Assembly (NCBI GenBank): GCA_036365455.1
Contig: JAWQUS010000010.1
Location: forward strand, 21,252,501-21,316,500
From: Macrosoma leucophasiata
Lineage: Eukaryota > Arthropoda > Insecta > Lepidoptera > Hedylidae
DNA: 64,000 nt
Reading direction: 5' to 3'
Shown: in pieces, positions 21,672 to 31,698 of the stretch
Layout: every line of letters begins with the position of its first letter
How positions within the stretch are numbered: position 1 is the first letter of the stretch
Position numbers and translations under genes: made by a program
The notes under the pieces: generated by a model
What the model saw: the letters and a program-made list of their open reading frames with translations, nothing else
What the model was told of the DNA's origin: nothing
Database searches by the model: none

Positions 21672-21849
21672 ATTGCTGATTTTACGCGATGTGATCACCA
21701 TCATTTTAGGAAGGAGGCAGCAATATGCATCATCGTCATTAATCATTTCAGCTGAATGATGTCCACATGCTTTATCATTGTTTCTCACATAATTTGATAT
21801 GCCATAACCACTACGCTTGACATGGGGATTGGCGATAGCAGTAGTAGAT

Positions 21850-22157
21850 ATCTACTGGCTGCAGTCATCACTTAACATCCATGTGAACTGCATGTTTGTT
21901 TGTCACCTTCGTCAGAGAATATGTAATAATACTACGTATAGAATGGACACTTCGACGTCCCGCCCGATTTCTCCGCATCATCCAACCTCCTCTCCTCTTA
22001 TGGGCGACCGCGACGTTTGGTATTTTGTACGTGCTACGCACACATGTGCACGTGTAAATACACGTCACTGATTGATGTCTGTCTAATAGAGACCAAATTA
22101 AGCGTTTGTATTATGGAGTTTTGGCGGAGTGTCCGCAGTGGAAGGTACATAAAAAAG
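21850..22157 (+). repeat. S1b 3' fragment split by element C
   Basis: TACTGGCTGCAGTCATCACT to TTTGTCACCTTCGT (21850-21912), then the probable tail GGTACATAAAAAA after the element C insertion. Confidence 0.55.
21913..22140 (+). mobile_element. Element C, 228 bp copy
   Basis: Same ends as 13184-13402 (CAGAGAATATG...GTCCGCAGTG) with a few small insertions. A clean TSD is not visible here, perhaps because the S1b host tail has decayed. Confidence 0.7.
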
Positions 22158-22345
22158 GTAGGTAGGTACTTAGTTAATTACTAGGTACTTACTCAGTCCA
22201 CCAGTTATAAAACCTTATTGAAATAGATCTCCTCATTGCATTTATGAGTGCAGTGTAGTGCTAGCTCAAGTACGGTCGTGTCACACTGCACGAAATATTA
22301 TTATTTCGCGAGTTGCGCGGCTATTAGCCGCTGCATGTTACCGCT

Positions 22346-23492
22346 ATGAGTGCTGAGAAACTTGTAGCCAATGAACTGTTGGCGTTCATACAACACGCCA
22401 TTGACACCATGGATGAAGTTAGTATTATACAAATATGTAAAACTAACTTCAAAGAAGAAGAAGTCGTCTCGGCCAAGGTGCTGCTGTACCAGACGCTCGG
22501 GCAGACTGACAAGATGCCATCTCGCAGAAAGGATGAAAGAGGCGAACAAAAGTTTCCAGGATATCATCAACCTGTTGAAAGAGACCGATCCCGACGACGT
22601 GCCCGCTTTTGTGGCGAAGCAGCTGCATAAGCTGCCTCCGGTCACTTTCGACCACGTCGACGTATCCCGGCTGCTGAAGGATATCAACATCCTCAAGACC
22701 AGCTTGGGCTAAGTTCAGCTGCGATTGCAGACTTCGGAAAAAACCATCAATGATTTACGTGCCGAATTAGTTTCATTACGTGGTGCTAGTTCGGTATGTA
22801 GGTCAAACGAAGCCTGCAATGTGAACATGAGACGCGGTGCGCAAAACGCGTCGGTCAGCAGTTTTGAGTCGGCCGGTTGCAACAGCAACAATACGTCACC
22901 GAGCGTCGTCGCGCGATAACCTGCGCCCCGCCGCCCCCGCTGCCCCCGCCGCCGCTGCTCCCCCGCCGTCTCGCGTCGCAACATCGACTCCTCAGCGTGC
23001 CTATGCTGCTGCCGCCGCCACCCTTACATCTAAGCGGCCTGTTACCCAGGGGAAGAAACCTAGCCCTAAGGATAATACGCGTGGGCCTATTGTCACGGAT
23101 CCTCGTAAGGCACGGTTCGACGAGGATGGCTTTACGGTGGAAAGAAAGGTGGAAGAAGAAGCCCGCCAACCACAACCAATGGGGTACGGCGCCTACCGGA
23201 CCGAAACACTTGTTGCGCCCAGCTGTATCATCAACGCAACTGTACGTGTCCAGACTGCACTGGTCGACGAAAGTTGAAGATCTCGTCGACTACATCCGCG
23301 TCAAGACGAATTTCACTCTGAGAGTCGAACGGTTGGAGTCTCGCCATAGAGTGAATTTCAATTCCTATGTGGTGAGAGTCCCGACGCAGCACCTGCCTAC
23401 TTTCATAAATGAGGAGTTCTGACCGCAGGGAGTCTTATTTCGGAAATTCCGTGGACAGCTCCCTGCAGAAAAAGCGCGCGTCACGTCGCCAT
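22346..23492 (+). pseudogene. Retroelement ORF1/gag-like protein, decayed copy
   Basis: Starts MSAEKLVANELLAFIQ at 22346. In order, the remnant encodes an acidic helical N-terminal region (TMDEVSIIQICKTNFKEEEV), a NLLKETDPDDVPAFVAKQLH block, a coiled-coil-like stretch (SEKTINDLRAELVSL), an Ala/Pro-rich linker, a DEDGFTV motif and a C-terminal RRM-like region (TQLYVSRLHWSTKVEDLVDY, FNSYVVRVPTQHLPTF, EF.PQGVLFRKFRG). The frame is broken by a shift near 22510, a TAA at 22710, further shifts near 22915 and 23140, and TGA for the usual Trp at 23420. Proteins of this layout are repeated many times in moth genomes and look like transposon ORF1 products, but I cannot name the family. The (AAAT)n tail at 23602 suggests retrotransposition. 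Confidence 0.7.
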
Positions 23493-23599
23493 AATCACGT
23501 GTAGTGTTAGTTCATAGTGTTATTATTATGTATGTTAGTCTGTAAGGTATATATTTATATGGGCCTTTGTTTTACTTATAGTCCTACATTTGCTGCCTG

Positions 23600-23622
23600 A
23601 AATAAATAAATAAATAAAAATT
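23600..23622 (+). repeat. (AAAT)n tail of the ORF1 retrocopy
   Basis: GAAATAAATAAATAAATAAA lies about 110 bp downstream of the ORF1 relic, resembling the tandem tail of non-LTR elements. Confidence 0.5.
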
Positions 23623-24061
23623 GCATGTTTTTCTATATGCAAAAAATAAAACAATGTCCCAACAAGGATAACTGGCCGCTTGAACACACTGACACCTTTT
23701 GTGATGGTAATAAAAGCTATAATTAATTAATTAAGGATAAGCGGAGAGTTTTTCAACTGTACACCGTGTAACTGATATTATCGTCGCTCAACCGTAATAG
23801 ACCCGTGCTGATAATTGACGGCTAAGCTAATTTATCTACCACCATCTTCGATCATTGAATATGAACACTAATTGGCTGCACCTAGAGTGCATAGTTGTAC
23901 GTCTTCCCAGATGAACGCTTGCTAATCAAAAAGCAATGCCGATGATACTGCAATTATACGATTCATGCTTGGTCAGTTAAATTGATTGAGCGTCTGCGCC
24001 TGCGTTTAGTGAGCGCACTTGGTTTCTGTCCAATAGGGTACTTAAACGTACAGTATCTCAG
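23623..24061. other. Unique stretch
   Basis: No gene or repeat recognised. Confidence 0.4.
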
Positions 24062-24260
24062 TATATCAGAAAAATTACACCTCGATCTTAAGAAAGAGAC
24101 AATCGGCTAGTTTAGAGTTTGTAGAGCGTCATCTCAGTTGCACACTGCGTACGTAAGCACTAGTCCGGTATCCGTCAAATCTTGATCAGAATGGTCGACA
24201 AACTTTAACGTCACATAGGTTATGTGCGAAAGACATAACACTCTACAGAGCCAAAATTAT
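24062..24260 (+). repeat. Rep-D foldback element, diverged
   Basis: Left arm GACAATCGGCTAGTTTAGAG and GTAGAGCGTCATCTCAGTTG; right arm CGAAAGACATAACACTCTAC. The interior GGTATCCGTCAAATCTTGAT matches the 57480 copy. Confidence 0.6.
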
Positions 24261-24284
24261 GTGATGTCTCTCTTTGTCGGTCGA

Positions 24285-24462
24285 GGGACGCGTTGCCACC
24301 CCTAAGACCTTAGTTGTTATGCCTCTGTGATAGTTATCGGGGATACATTACCACTTAACCGGAACACGATAGTGCTTAACACTACCATTTGGCGGCAGAT
24401 AAATTAGGTAATGTGGTGGTAACAAAGCCCTCGAGCTCTTACTCTGGAACTCTACGACCAGT
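24285..24462 (-). repeat. S1b SINE-like repeat, 3'-truncated
   Basis: GCGTTGCCACCCCTAAGACC to CTGGAACTCTACGACCAG on the plus strand, which is head plus middle of S1b in reverse. The tail third is absent. Confidence 0.65.
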
Positions 24463-25397
24463 TTTTCAAACTTGTTCATCGTTGTATTTCGATAATTACC
24501 TATTTTGTTTAATTTACGCTTCCCTTCATGAACTACCTTCATTCCAAATATCAAGGTTGCCATATTCAGATTGTTGAAATAATTGTAATGGAAATAAACT
24601 TAATACATTTTATTTATCCCTTTTGCAAACAATTTGACGTGTCTTTGGTCTTTTGTTTGTTTTTAATCTTTGGATTGGCGGCAATGAATTTATTAAGATC
24701 TTTATTATAAAGCGTAGGTAATAATGGTATTTGATTTGCGGCAGATTCAGTGTTTCCTTTTCCAGTAATATTTTAAGCAGCTTATTGTCTCGTGCGATCA
24801 AGGCAGGCTCGTCGTAGAAAGTTAAATTTGCTCTTTGAATATAAATTACAAAATTATAAACTATTTTCGCTCTTACTAGTTGGCTCTGCTAAAATACTTT
24901 CAAATGTTCCTCATTCTAATACGTTTATTAATATTTGAGTCAGGAATTAATGTATCTCTTTAGTATTTTCCTTATCAATCAATGACTGCAGACGTAAGCA
25001 ACATTCGGCGTTTTGGAAACGAGCACGTAAAGATAACGAACGATGCGAACGATGAAACATGAATAATTCAAGCCGTAAGCAATTGAGTTGGATCTCATAT
25101 CAATGCTGAAGCTAAAGATGAAATCGTTCCAAGTATCATCGAATGGACATCCGATAGATAAAGTTTTCTTCGATGTTGATCTCTGTTTTGTCGTAACTAA
25201 ACTATTCTATGTATGTTATATACTTTGTTGTATAACTTAAATTTTAATGGATTGTAATACTACAATACTAGTTTAATATCACGGAACTTGTTTTAAATAA
25301 CCTCGAGAATATGAGTTTGTTTTAATATCTACTTGCATAGGTACTTCTTCATGATCATTACGTAGTTTAGAGACGTAGAGAGGCTGCCTGCAAGAGG
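24463..25397. other. AT-rich unique stretch
   Basis: No supported gene; short ORFs only. Confidence 0.45.
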
Positions 25398-25647
25398 CAT
25401 AGAGCAACACCGGAGGGGAGTAGCCATATGCAGACTTTCCCCTCTGTCAAAGTACCAGCCCAAATTGTCACTTAGATGTTTAAATGTGTGCGTGAAATTG
25501 TTTCTGTATTTTGTTAAAGTCAAGGTGTGAGTTTCATAGTAATAGACGATTTTTGTAGTGTGCGTGTTTGACTGTCTTGCGTCGGTAATAAACGCTATGG
25601 CTACTCCCCTCCATTCCGCCGCGGCCGGTGGCCCGTGTTGCTCTATG
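25398..25647 (-). mobile_element. MITE-B copy
   Basis: CATAGAGCAACACCGGAGGG left end and GCCGGTGGCCCGTGTTGCTC right end. The interior is inverted relative to the 9231 copy (CCCTCTGTCAAAGTACCAGC first, TCGGTAATAAACGCTATGGC last). 8 bp flanks GCAAGAGG and GTGATGCG do not match, so an end may be rearranged. Confidence 0.75.
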
Positions 25648-25824
25648 GTGATGCGCTAATTAAAATTTACCCTGTATAGATATCAAGGTATACAAATTTA
25701 ATAATAATCAAAAATATACAGAAGAGATATTTATGGGTTTATGAAAAAGAAACGCAGGTAATAAAATAATCTCCATCCTGTGTGTGACACTTATTGTAAT
25801 ATAAACATCATCAAGTGATGAAAA

Positions 25825-25868
25825 CGTGTATGTACTTAACATGAGCATGTTAAGTAGGTACGTACACG
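25825..25868. repeat. Hairpin with 10 bp perfect core
   Basis: ACTTAACATG (25834-25843), AG, CATGTTAAGT (25846-25855); outer CGTGTATGT pairs imperfectly with ACGTACACG. Confidence 0.7.
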
Positions 25869-26097
25869 TGGGTACCTACTTGATGCGATTGAAATAGTTC
25901 CTATAAAGAAGTTCCACAGAAATATCAATAATTAGACAATAGAAGTGCTATAAACGCGCGGAATTGTCGCCATAAATTGGTGTCTCTTCGACACCAATTT
26001 CAGAGATCTGACAAATCTTGTCATGTAAGCTAATAAAACATGTAGCCGGTGTTGCACCAAGATATATGTTAAAGTTAAAGTTACTGTAACATTTGTA

Positions 26098-26178
26098 CTA
26101 TTTATTTTTCGCAATAACACATGCGAGTAATGGTAAAAAATTAAAGAAAAAACGGAAAGAAAAATTTGACTTCCACCA
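26098..26178 (-). repeat. Diverged relic of the 307 bp array monomer
   Basis: TCGCAATAACACATGCGAG and AAACGGAAAGAAAAATTTGACTTC match the monomer's AT-rich flank (TCGCATTAACACATGCTTG, AAATGGAAAGAAAAATTTGACTTC) in order, then diverge just before the tRNA-like part. It shows that the family has an older presence here outside the arrays. Confidence 0.55.
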
Positions 26179-26329
26179 CATGAAACATAAAACAATGAAC
26201 ATAAAGATAATAAAAATAACAATGCAGGCACAGCAGGCGGCCTTATTGCTCAGACAGCAATTTCTTCCAGGCAACCTTGTTACATGGATTACAAAATCAA
26301 GGAGCCGGTAGGGTGTACTAAAAATTTAC

Positions 26330-26710
26330 ATGTTACTTATGCAGTAATAATAAGCAGTATCAGAACTATAACATAATAGAAGCACTCTTAAAAGTTTCAG
26401 CGATCGGATGAACAACACACTTAAGGAAAGGAAAGAGATAACCAAAAGAACATGAAGGAATTAAAAATGATAAACAAACTTATAAATTTAGGTAAAAATC
26501 TTTGATGCTTGAATGTTGCAATCGTTTGAATCTTCCGAATCTCAACAGGCAAGCTATTCCAAAGAAGTATTGCTTGGACAGAAAAGGACTTTTGGTAAAA
26601 CTGCATTCACTGACAAAAACCTCATTCTCAAGCCTATTACAAATTGAGCTGAAATGCGTTCGTGAAAGTTCAAAAAACAATCTTTTATTAAATAAAGTTC
26701 TGACATAAAG
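26330..26710 (-). pseudogene. LINE reverse transcriptase, C-terminal relic
   Basis: On the minus strand, FYQKSFSVQAILLWNSLPVE and IRKIQTIATFKHQ (26421-26606 frame) give the QxxxLWNSLPxEIRxxxTxxxFK signature of the C-terminus of CR1/Jockey-type LINE polymerases. The preceding RTHFSSICNRLENE part lies in another frame (26480-26725), so at least one frameshift is present. No endonuclease or catalytic YxDD part is present. Direct repeats TTGTTAAAGTTAAAGTTACA-like occur at about 26069 and 26730 on either side of the region. Confidence 0.6.
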
Positions 26711-26920
26711 CCTGAGTTGCACCACATCATTTGTTAAAGTTAAAGTTACATTGCACGTCCTTCTCTAATTTAAAGAAATCTGTTATAGTTACAGAATGAT
26801 GTGAAATGTTACTATACAATTCCGTTTATCCCTACTAGTCATTCATAAATAGATAGAGATAGATGGAAAAATAATCCGCTCCTACCGCGGGACAGACGGC
26901 AACTGAAACTATATACTACC

Positions 26921-27112
26921 TACTAGCTGTTGCCAGCGGCTTCACCCGCGTGGATGTCGTCTAAAAAGTAGCCTATGTTCTTTCTCAAAGTCAACTCTAT
27001 CTCTGTATCTAATTTCATTAAAATCGGTTCAGTCGTTTGGACCTGAAAAGGTAACAGATAGACAGACAGACAGAGTCACTTTCGCATTTATAATATTGAT
27101 ATAAGTAGGGCT
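26921..27112 (+). repeat. Interspersed repeat, CACCCGCGTGGATGTCGTCT type
   Basis: ACTAGCTGTTGCCAGCGGCT start, AAAATCGGTTCAGTCGTTTG block, then (GACA)n microsatellite and a TTATAATATTGATATAAGTA end: a familiar lepidopteran repeat layout, related in style to 2049-2393. Confidence 0.55.
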
Positions 27113-27739
27113 AAAGAGAATTACATATTTCAATAGTCTTGAAATAATATGAGCATATAAAAAAGTTGGTGTTTGAAAAAAAAATTGTTTTGGTAATAAA
27201 ATTTTGTTTTGGTAAAAAAAATTTGTGATCGCATGTAGGCACAATTTTTAACTCACCGACTCAACTCAGAAACGTAACATCCCTACTATAATATTTTCTT
27301 AGGTTTTCGCGAGCTGCACTCATTGAAATAAAACTAGTGTTCGGATTTATCTCGCGTATATTAAACTAAAATGATTATTTAAAATCGAACCCGACGTTTC
27401 GGTCGCGATTGTCACCAACATGGGATCCAATACTCAGTAGAATAAAAGCCCAACCGCAACAGTCTGCAAGACCTCAAGATACAATTAGTAACTTTTGTGT
27501 TAATCCTGAACCCTACGCAAGACGTTCGCGAAATAGATGGAGGTAGCTGCACATAATAATTTTTCAAACTGCTGTCAGACAATTACCACCTCAGTCTGCC
27601 CGAGACCACGGAAGCTGAAAAGCGACCGAAACCTCGGGTTCGATTTTAAACAATCATTTTAATTGTTTGATATTATTTCGCATTAACACATGCTTGTGAA
27701 ATATATTTTATTTTTAAAGAAAAATGGAAAGAAAAATTT

Positions 27740-27815
27740 GGCTTCAGGCGAGGCTCGAACTCGCGACCTACTGGGAATCTAGTCCAGCCGCTCTTCCAAT
27801 TGAGCTACTGAAGCC
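27740..27815 (-). tRNA. tRNA-like gene, array 1 left copy 1
   Basis: 76 nt: 8 bp acceptor (GGCTTCAG/CTGAAGCC, i.e. 7 bp plus a G-1:C73-like pair), TA, 4 bp D stem GCTC/GAGC, 5 bp anticodon stem GCTGG/CCAGT, 9-nt loop ACTAGATTC, AGGTC, and T arm GCGAG-TTCGAGC-CTCGC. A box TAGCTCAATTGG and B box GTTCGAGCC are intact; T5 lies 4 nt downstream. The loop is 2 nt too long for a normal tRNA. U33 placement would give anticodon AGA, but identity is uncertain. Confidence 0.65.
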
Positions 27816-28046
27816 CTGCCCGATTTGTCAAATCTTTCCTTCACATCTATTGCATTGCTTTATGGTAGCAGTAGCGCCATCTATTACCAACTATGCTAGT
27901 TAGGCAACCGATATAATAGACTTTTCAGTTTATTGAATATCGTAAAGAAGTCGCTTTTACCCTTAATAATTGTTTGATATTATTTCGCATTAACACATGC
28001 TTGTGAAATATATTTTATTTTTAAAGAAAAATGGAAAGAAAAATTT

Positions 28047-28122
28047 GGCTTCAGGCGAGGCTCGAACTCGCGACCTACTGGGAATCTAGTCCAGCCGCTC
28101 TTCCAATTGAGCTACTGAAGCC
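28047..28122 (-). tRNA. tRNA-like gene, array 1 left copy 2
   Basis: Identical by eye to the 27740 copy, one 307 bp period on. Confidence 0.65.
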
Positions 28123-28353
28123 CTGCCCGATTTGTCAAATCTTTCCTTCACATCTATTGCATTGCTTTATGGTAGCAGTAGCGCCATCTATTACCAACTA
28201 TGCTAGTTAGGCAACCGATATAATAGACTTTTCAGTTTATTGAATATCGTAAAGAAGTCGCTTTTACCCTTAATAATTGTTTGATATTATTTCGCATTAA
28301 CACATGCTTGTGAAATATATTTTATTTTTAAAGAAAAATGGAAAGAAAAATTT

Positions 28354-28429
28354 GGCTTCAGGCGAGGCTCGAACTCGCGACCTACTGGGAATCTAGTCCA
28401 GCCGCTCTTCCAATTGAGCTACTGAAGCC
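28354..28429 (-). tRNA. tRNA-like gene, array 1 left copy 3
   Basis: Identical by eye to its neighbours. Confidence 0.65.
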
Positions 28430-28660
28430 CTGCCCGATTTGTCAAATCTTTCCTTCACATCTATTGCATTGCTTTATGGTAGCAGTAGCGCCATCTATTA
28501 CCAACTATGCTAGTTAGGCAACCGATATAATAGACTTTTCAGTTTATTGAATATCGTAAAGAAGTCGCTTTTACCCTTAATAATTGTTTGATATTATTTC
28601 GCATTAACACATGCTTGTGAAATATATTTTATTTTTAAAGAAAAATGGAAAGAAAAATTT

Positions 28661-28736
28661 GGCTTCAGGCGAGGCTCGAACTCGCGACCTACTGGGAATC
28701 TAGTCCAGCCGCTCTTCCAATTGAGCTACTGAAGCC
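28661..28736 (-). tRNA. tRNA-like gene, array 1 left copy 4
   Basis: Identical by eye to its neighbours. Confidence 0.65.
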
Positions 28737-28970
28737 CTGCCCGATTTGTCAAATCTTTCCTTCACATCTATTGCATTGCTTTATGGTAGCAGTAGCGCCA
28801 TCTATTACCAACTATGCTAGTTAGGCAACCGATATAATAGACTTTTCAGTTTATTGAATATCGTAAAGAAGTCGCTTTTACCCTTAATAATTGTTTGATA
28901 TTATTTCGCATTAACACATGCTTGTGAAATATATTTTATTTTTAAAGAAAAATGGAAAGAAAAATTTTTT

Positions 28971-29046
28971 GGCTTCAGGCGAGGCTCGAACTCGCGACCT
29001 ACTGGGAATCTAGTCCAGCCGCTCTTCCAATTGAGCTACTGAAGCC
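28971..29046 (-). tRNA. tRNA-like gene, array 1 left copy 5
   Basis: The T5 terminator downstream (plus-strand left side) is changed by a 3-nt insertion, AAAATTTTTTGG, the only difference seen within array 1. Confidence 0.65.
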
Positions 29047-29277
29047 CTGCCCGATTTGTCAAATCTTTCCTTCACATCTATTGCATTGCTTTATGGTAGC
29101 AGTAGCGCCATCTATTACCAACTATGCTAGTTAGGCAACCGATATAATAGACTTTTCAGTTTATTGAATATCGTAAAGAAGTCGCTTTTACCCTTAATAA
29201 TTGTTTGATATTATTTCGCATTAACACATGCTTGTGAAATATATTTTATTTTTAAAGAAAAATGGAAAGAAAAATTT

Positions 29278-29353
29278 GGCTTCAGGCGAGGCTCGAACTC
29301 GCGACCTACTGGGAATCTAGTCCAGCCGCTCTTCCAATTGAGCTACTGAAGCC
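29278..29353 (-). tRNA. tRNA-like gene, array 1 left copy 6
   Basis: Last minus-strand copy before the orientation switch near 29571. Confidence 0.65.
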
Positions 29354-29693
29354 CTGCCCGATTTGTCAAATCTTTCCTTCACATCTATTGCATTGCTTTA
29401 TGGTAGCAGTAGCGCCATCTATTACCAACTATGCTAGTTAGGCAACCGATATAATAGACTTTTCAGTTTATTGAATATCGTAAAGAAGTCGCTTTTACCC
29501 TTAATAATTGTTTGATATTATTTCGCATTAACACATGCTTGTGAAATATATTTTATTTTTAAAGAAAAAAACTCAATAAACTGAAAAGTCTATTATATCG
29601 GTTGCCTAACTAGCATAGTTGGTAATAGATGGCGCTACTGCTACCATAAAGCAATGCAATAGATGTGAAGGAAAGATTTGACAAATCGGGCAG

Positions 29694-29769
29694 GGCTTCA
29701 GTAGCTCAATTGGAAGAGCGGCTGGACTAGATTCCCAGTAGGTCGCGAGTTCGAGCCTCGCCTGAAGCC
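29694..29769 (+). tRNA. tRNA-like gene, array 1 right copy 1
   Basis: First plus-strand copy after the switch, with the same 9-nt anticodon loop. Confidence 0.65.
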
Positions 29770-30000
29770 AAATTTTTCTTTCCATTTTTCTTTAAAAATA
29801 AAATATATTTCACAAGCATGTGTTAATGCGAAATAATATCAAACAATTATTAAGGGTAAAAGCGACTTCTTTACGATATTCAATAAACTGAAAAGTCTAT
29901 TATATCGGTTGCCTAACTAGCATAGTTGGTAATAGATGGCGCTACTGCTACCATAAAGCAATGCAATAGATGTGAAGGAAAGATTTGACAAATCGGGCAG

Positions 30001-30076
30001 GGCTTCAGTAGCTCAATTGGAAGAGCGGCTGGACTAGATTCCCAGTAGGTCGCGAGTTCGAGCCTCGCCTGAAGCC
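30001..30076 (+). tRNA. tRNA-like gene, array 1 right copy 2
   Basis: Identical by eye to the 29694 copy. Confidence 0.65.
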
Positions 30077-30307
30077 AAATTTTTCTTTCCATTTTTCTTT
30101 AAAAATAAAATATATTTCACAAGCATGTGTTAATGCGAAATAATATCAAACAATTATTAAGGGTAAAAGCGACTTCTTTACGATATTCAATAAACTGAAA
30201 AGTCTATTATATCGGTTGCCTAACTAGCATAGTTGGTAATAGATGGCGCTACTGCTACCATAAAGCAATGCAATAGATGTGAAGGAAAGATTTGACAAAT
30301 CGGGCAG

Positions 30308-30383
30308 GGCTTCAGTAGCTCAATTGGAAGAGCGGCTGGACTAGATTCCCAGTAGGTCGCGAGTTCGAGCCTCGCCTGAAGCC
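30308..30383 (+). tRNA. tRNA-like gene, array 1 right copy 3
   Basis: Identical by eye to its neighbours. Confidence 0.65.
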
Positions 30384-30614
30384 AAATTTTTCTTTCCATT
30401 TTTCTTTAAAAATAAAATATATTTCACAAGCATGTGTTAATGCGAAATAATATCAAACAATTATTAAGGGTAAAAGCGACTTCTTTACGATATTCAATAA
30501 ACTGAAAAGTCTATTATATCGGTTGCCTAACTAGCATAGTTGGTAATAGATGGCGCTACTGCTACCATAAAGCAATGCAATAGATGTGAAGGAAAGATTT
30601 GACAAATCGGGCAG

Positions 30615-30690
30615 GGCTTCAGTAGCTCAATTGGAAGAGCGGCTGGACTAGATTCCCAGTAGGTCGCGAGTTCGAGCCTCGCCTGAAGCC
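30615..30690 (+). tRNA. tRNA-like gene, array 1 right copy 4
   Basis: Identical by eye to its neighbours. Confidence 0.65.
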
Positions 30691-30921
30691 AAATTTTTCT
30701 TTCCATTTTTCTTTAAAAATAAAATATATTTCACAAGCATGTGTTAATGCGAAATAATATCAAACAATTATTAAGGGTAAAAGCGACTTCTTTACGATAT
30801 TCAATAAACTGAAAAGTCTATTATATCGGTTGCCTAACTAGCATAGTTGGTAATAGATGGCGCTACTGCTACCATAAAGCAATGCAATAGATGTGAAGGA
30901 AAGATTTGACAAATCGGGCAG

Positions 30922-30997
30922 GGCTTCAGTAGCTCAATTGGAAGAGCGGCTGGACTAGATTCCCAGTAGGTCGCGAGTTCGAGCCTCGCCTGAAGCC
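30922..30997 (+). tRNA. tRNA-like gene, array 1 right copy 5
   Basis: Identical by eye to its neighbours. Confidence 0.65.
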
Positions 30998-31228
30998 AAA
31001 TTTTTCTTTCCATTTTTCTTTAAAAATAAAATATATTTCACAAGCATGTGTTAATGCGAAATAATATCAAACAATTATTAAGGGTAAAAGCGACTTCTTT
31101 ACGATATTCAATAAACTGAAAAGTCTATTATATCGGTTGCCTAACTAGCATAGTTGGTAATAGATGGCGCTACTGCTACCATAAAGCAATGCAATAGATG
31201 TGAAGGAAAGATTTGACAAATCGGGCAG

Positions 31229-31304
31229 GGCTTCAGTAGCTCAATTGGAAGAGCGGCTGGACTAGATTCCCAGTAGGTCGCGAGTTCGAGCCTCGCCTGA
31301 AGCC
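31229..31304 (+). tRNA. tRNA-like gene, array 1 right copy 6
   Basis: Identical by eye to its neighbours. Confidence 0.65.
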
Positions 31305-31535
31305 AAATTTTTCTTTCCATTTTTCTTTAAAAATAAAATATATTTCACAAGCATGTGTTAATGCGAAATAATATCAAACAATTATTAAGGGTAAAAGCGA
31401 CTTCTTTACGATATTCAATAAACTGAAAAGTCTATTATATCGGTTGCCTAACTAGCATAGTTGGTAATAGATGGCGCTACTGCTACCATAAAGCAATGCA
31501 ATAGATGTGAAGGAAAGATTTGACAAATCGGGCAG

Positions 31536-31611
31536 GGCTTCAGTAGCTCAATTGGAAGAGCGGCTGGACTAGATTCCCAGTAGGTCGCGAGTTCGAGCCT
31601 CGCCTGAAGCC
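31536..31611 (+). tRNA. tRNA-like gene, array 1 right copy 7
   Basis: Last copy; only 35 bp separate its 3' end from the right array boundary. Confidence 0.65.
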
Positions 31612-31698
31612 AAATTTTTCTTTCCATTTTTCTTTAAAAATAAAATACAATCATTTTAGTTTAATATACGCGAGATAAATCCGAAAACTAGTTTTATT

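Larger units (their letters stand above)
27662..31646. mobile_element. Array 1: inverted concatemer of 307 bp tRNA-bearing monomers
   Basis: Left half (27662-about 29570) holds 6.2 monomers with the tRNA-like gene on the minus strand; right half (about 29573-31646) holds 6.75 on the plus strand. Period 307, except 310 between the fourth and fifth copies because of a TTT insertion at 28966. Monomers otherwise look identical. Exact 12 bp flanks ACAATCATTTTA (27650-27661 and 31647-31658) are a TSD and rejoin to a continuous arm of the outer foldback element. The central junction reads AAAGAAAAA/AAC/TCAATAAACTG and has no palindromic symmetry. The right end is A-rich (TTAAAAATAAAAT). A palindromic assembly error is unlikely because flanks are not mirrored and the halves differ in length. 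Confidence 0.9.
27327..31698. mobile_element. Foldback element with ~80 bp TIRs, split by array 1
   Basis: The left arm AATAAAACTAGTGTTCGGAT, CTCGCGTATATTAAACTAAA, CGAACCCGACGTTTCGGTCG (27327-27408) is matched in reverse complement by 27615-27661 joined to 31659-31698. About 375 bp without the array. The central part has the CAGTCTGCCCGAGACCACGG block. Array 1 sits 40 bp inside its right end. No TSD was found for this outer element. Confidence 0.8.

Noticed and set aside
22855..23175. Minus-strand Gly/Arg-rich ORF
   Set aside because: Shadow of the Ala/Pro-rich linker of the ORF1 relic.
28952..29134. 60-codon ORF in array 1
   Set aside because: Exists only because of the 3-nt insertion in one monomer and also crosses the tRNA antisense.
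27662..31646. Assembly palindrome (missed adapter) explanation for array 1
   Set aside because: Flanks are not mirrored, the two halves have different lengths, the junction is asymmetric and TSDs flank the whole; long reads are still needed.
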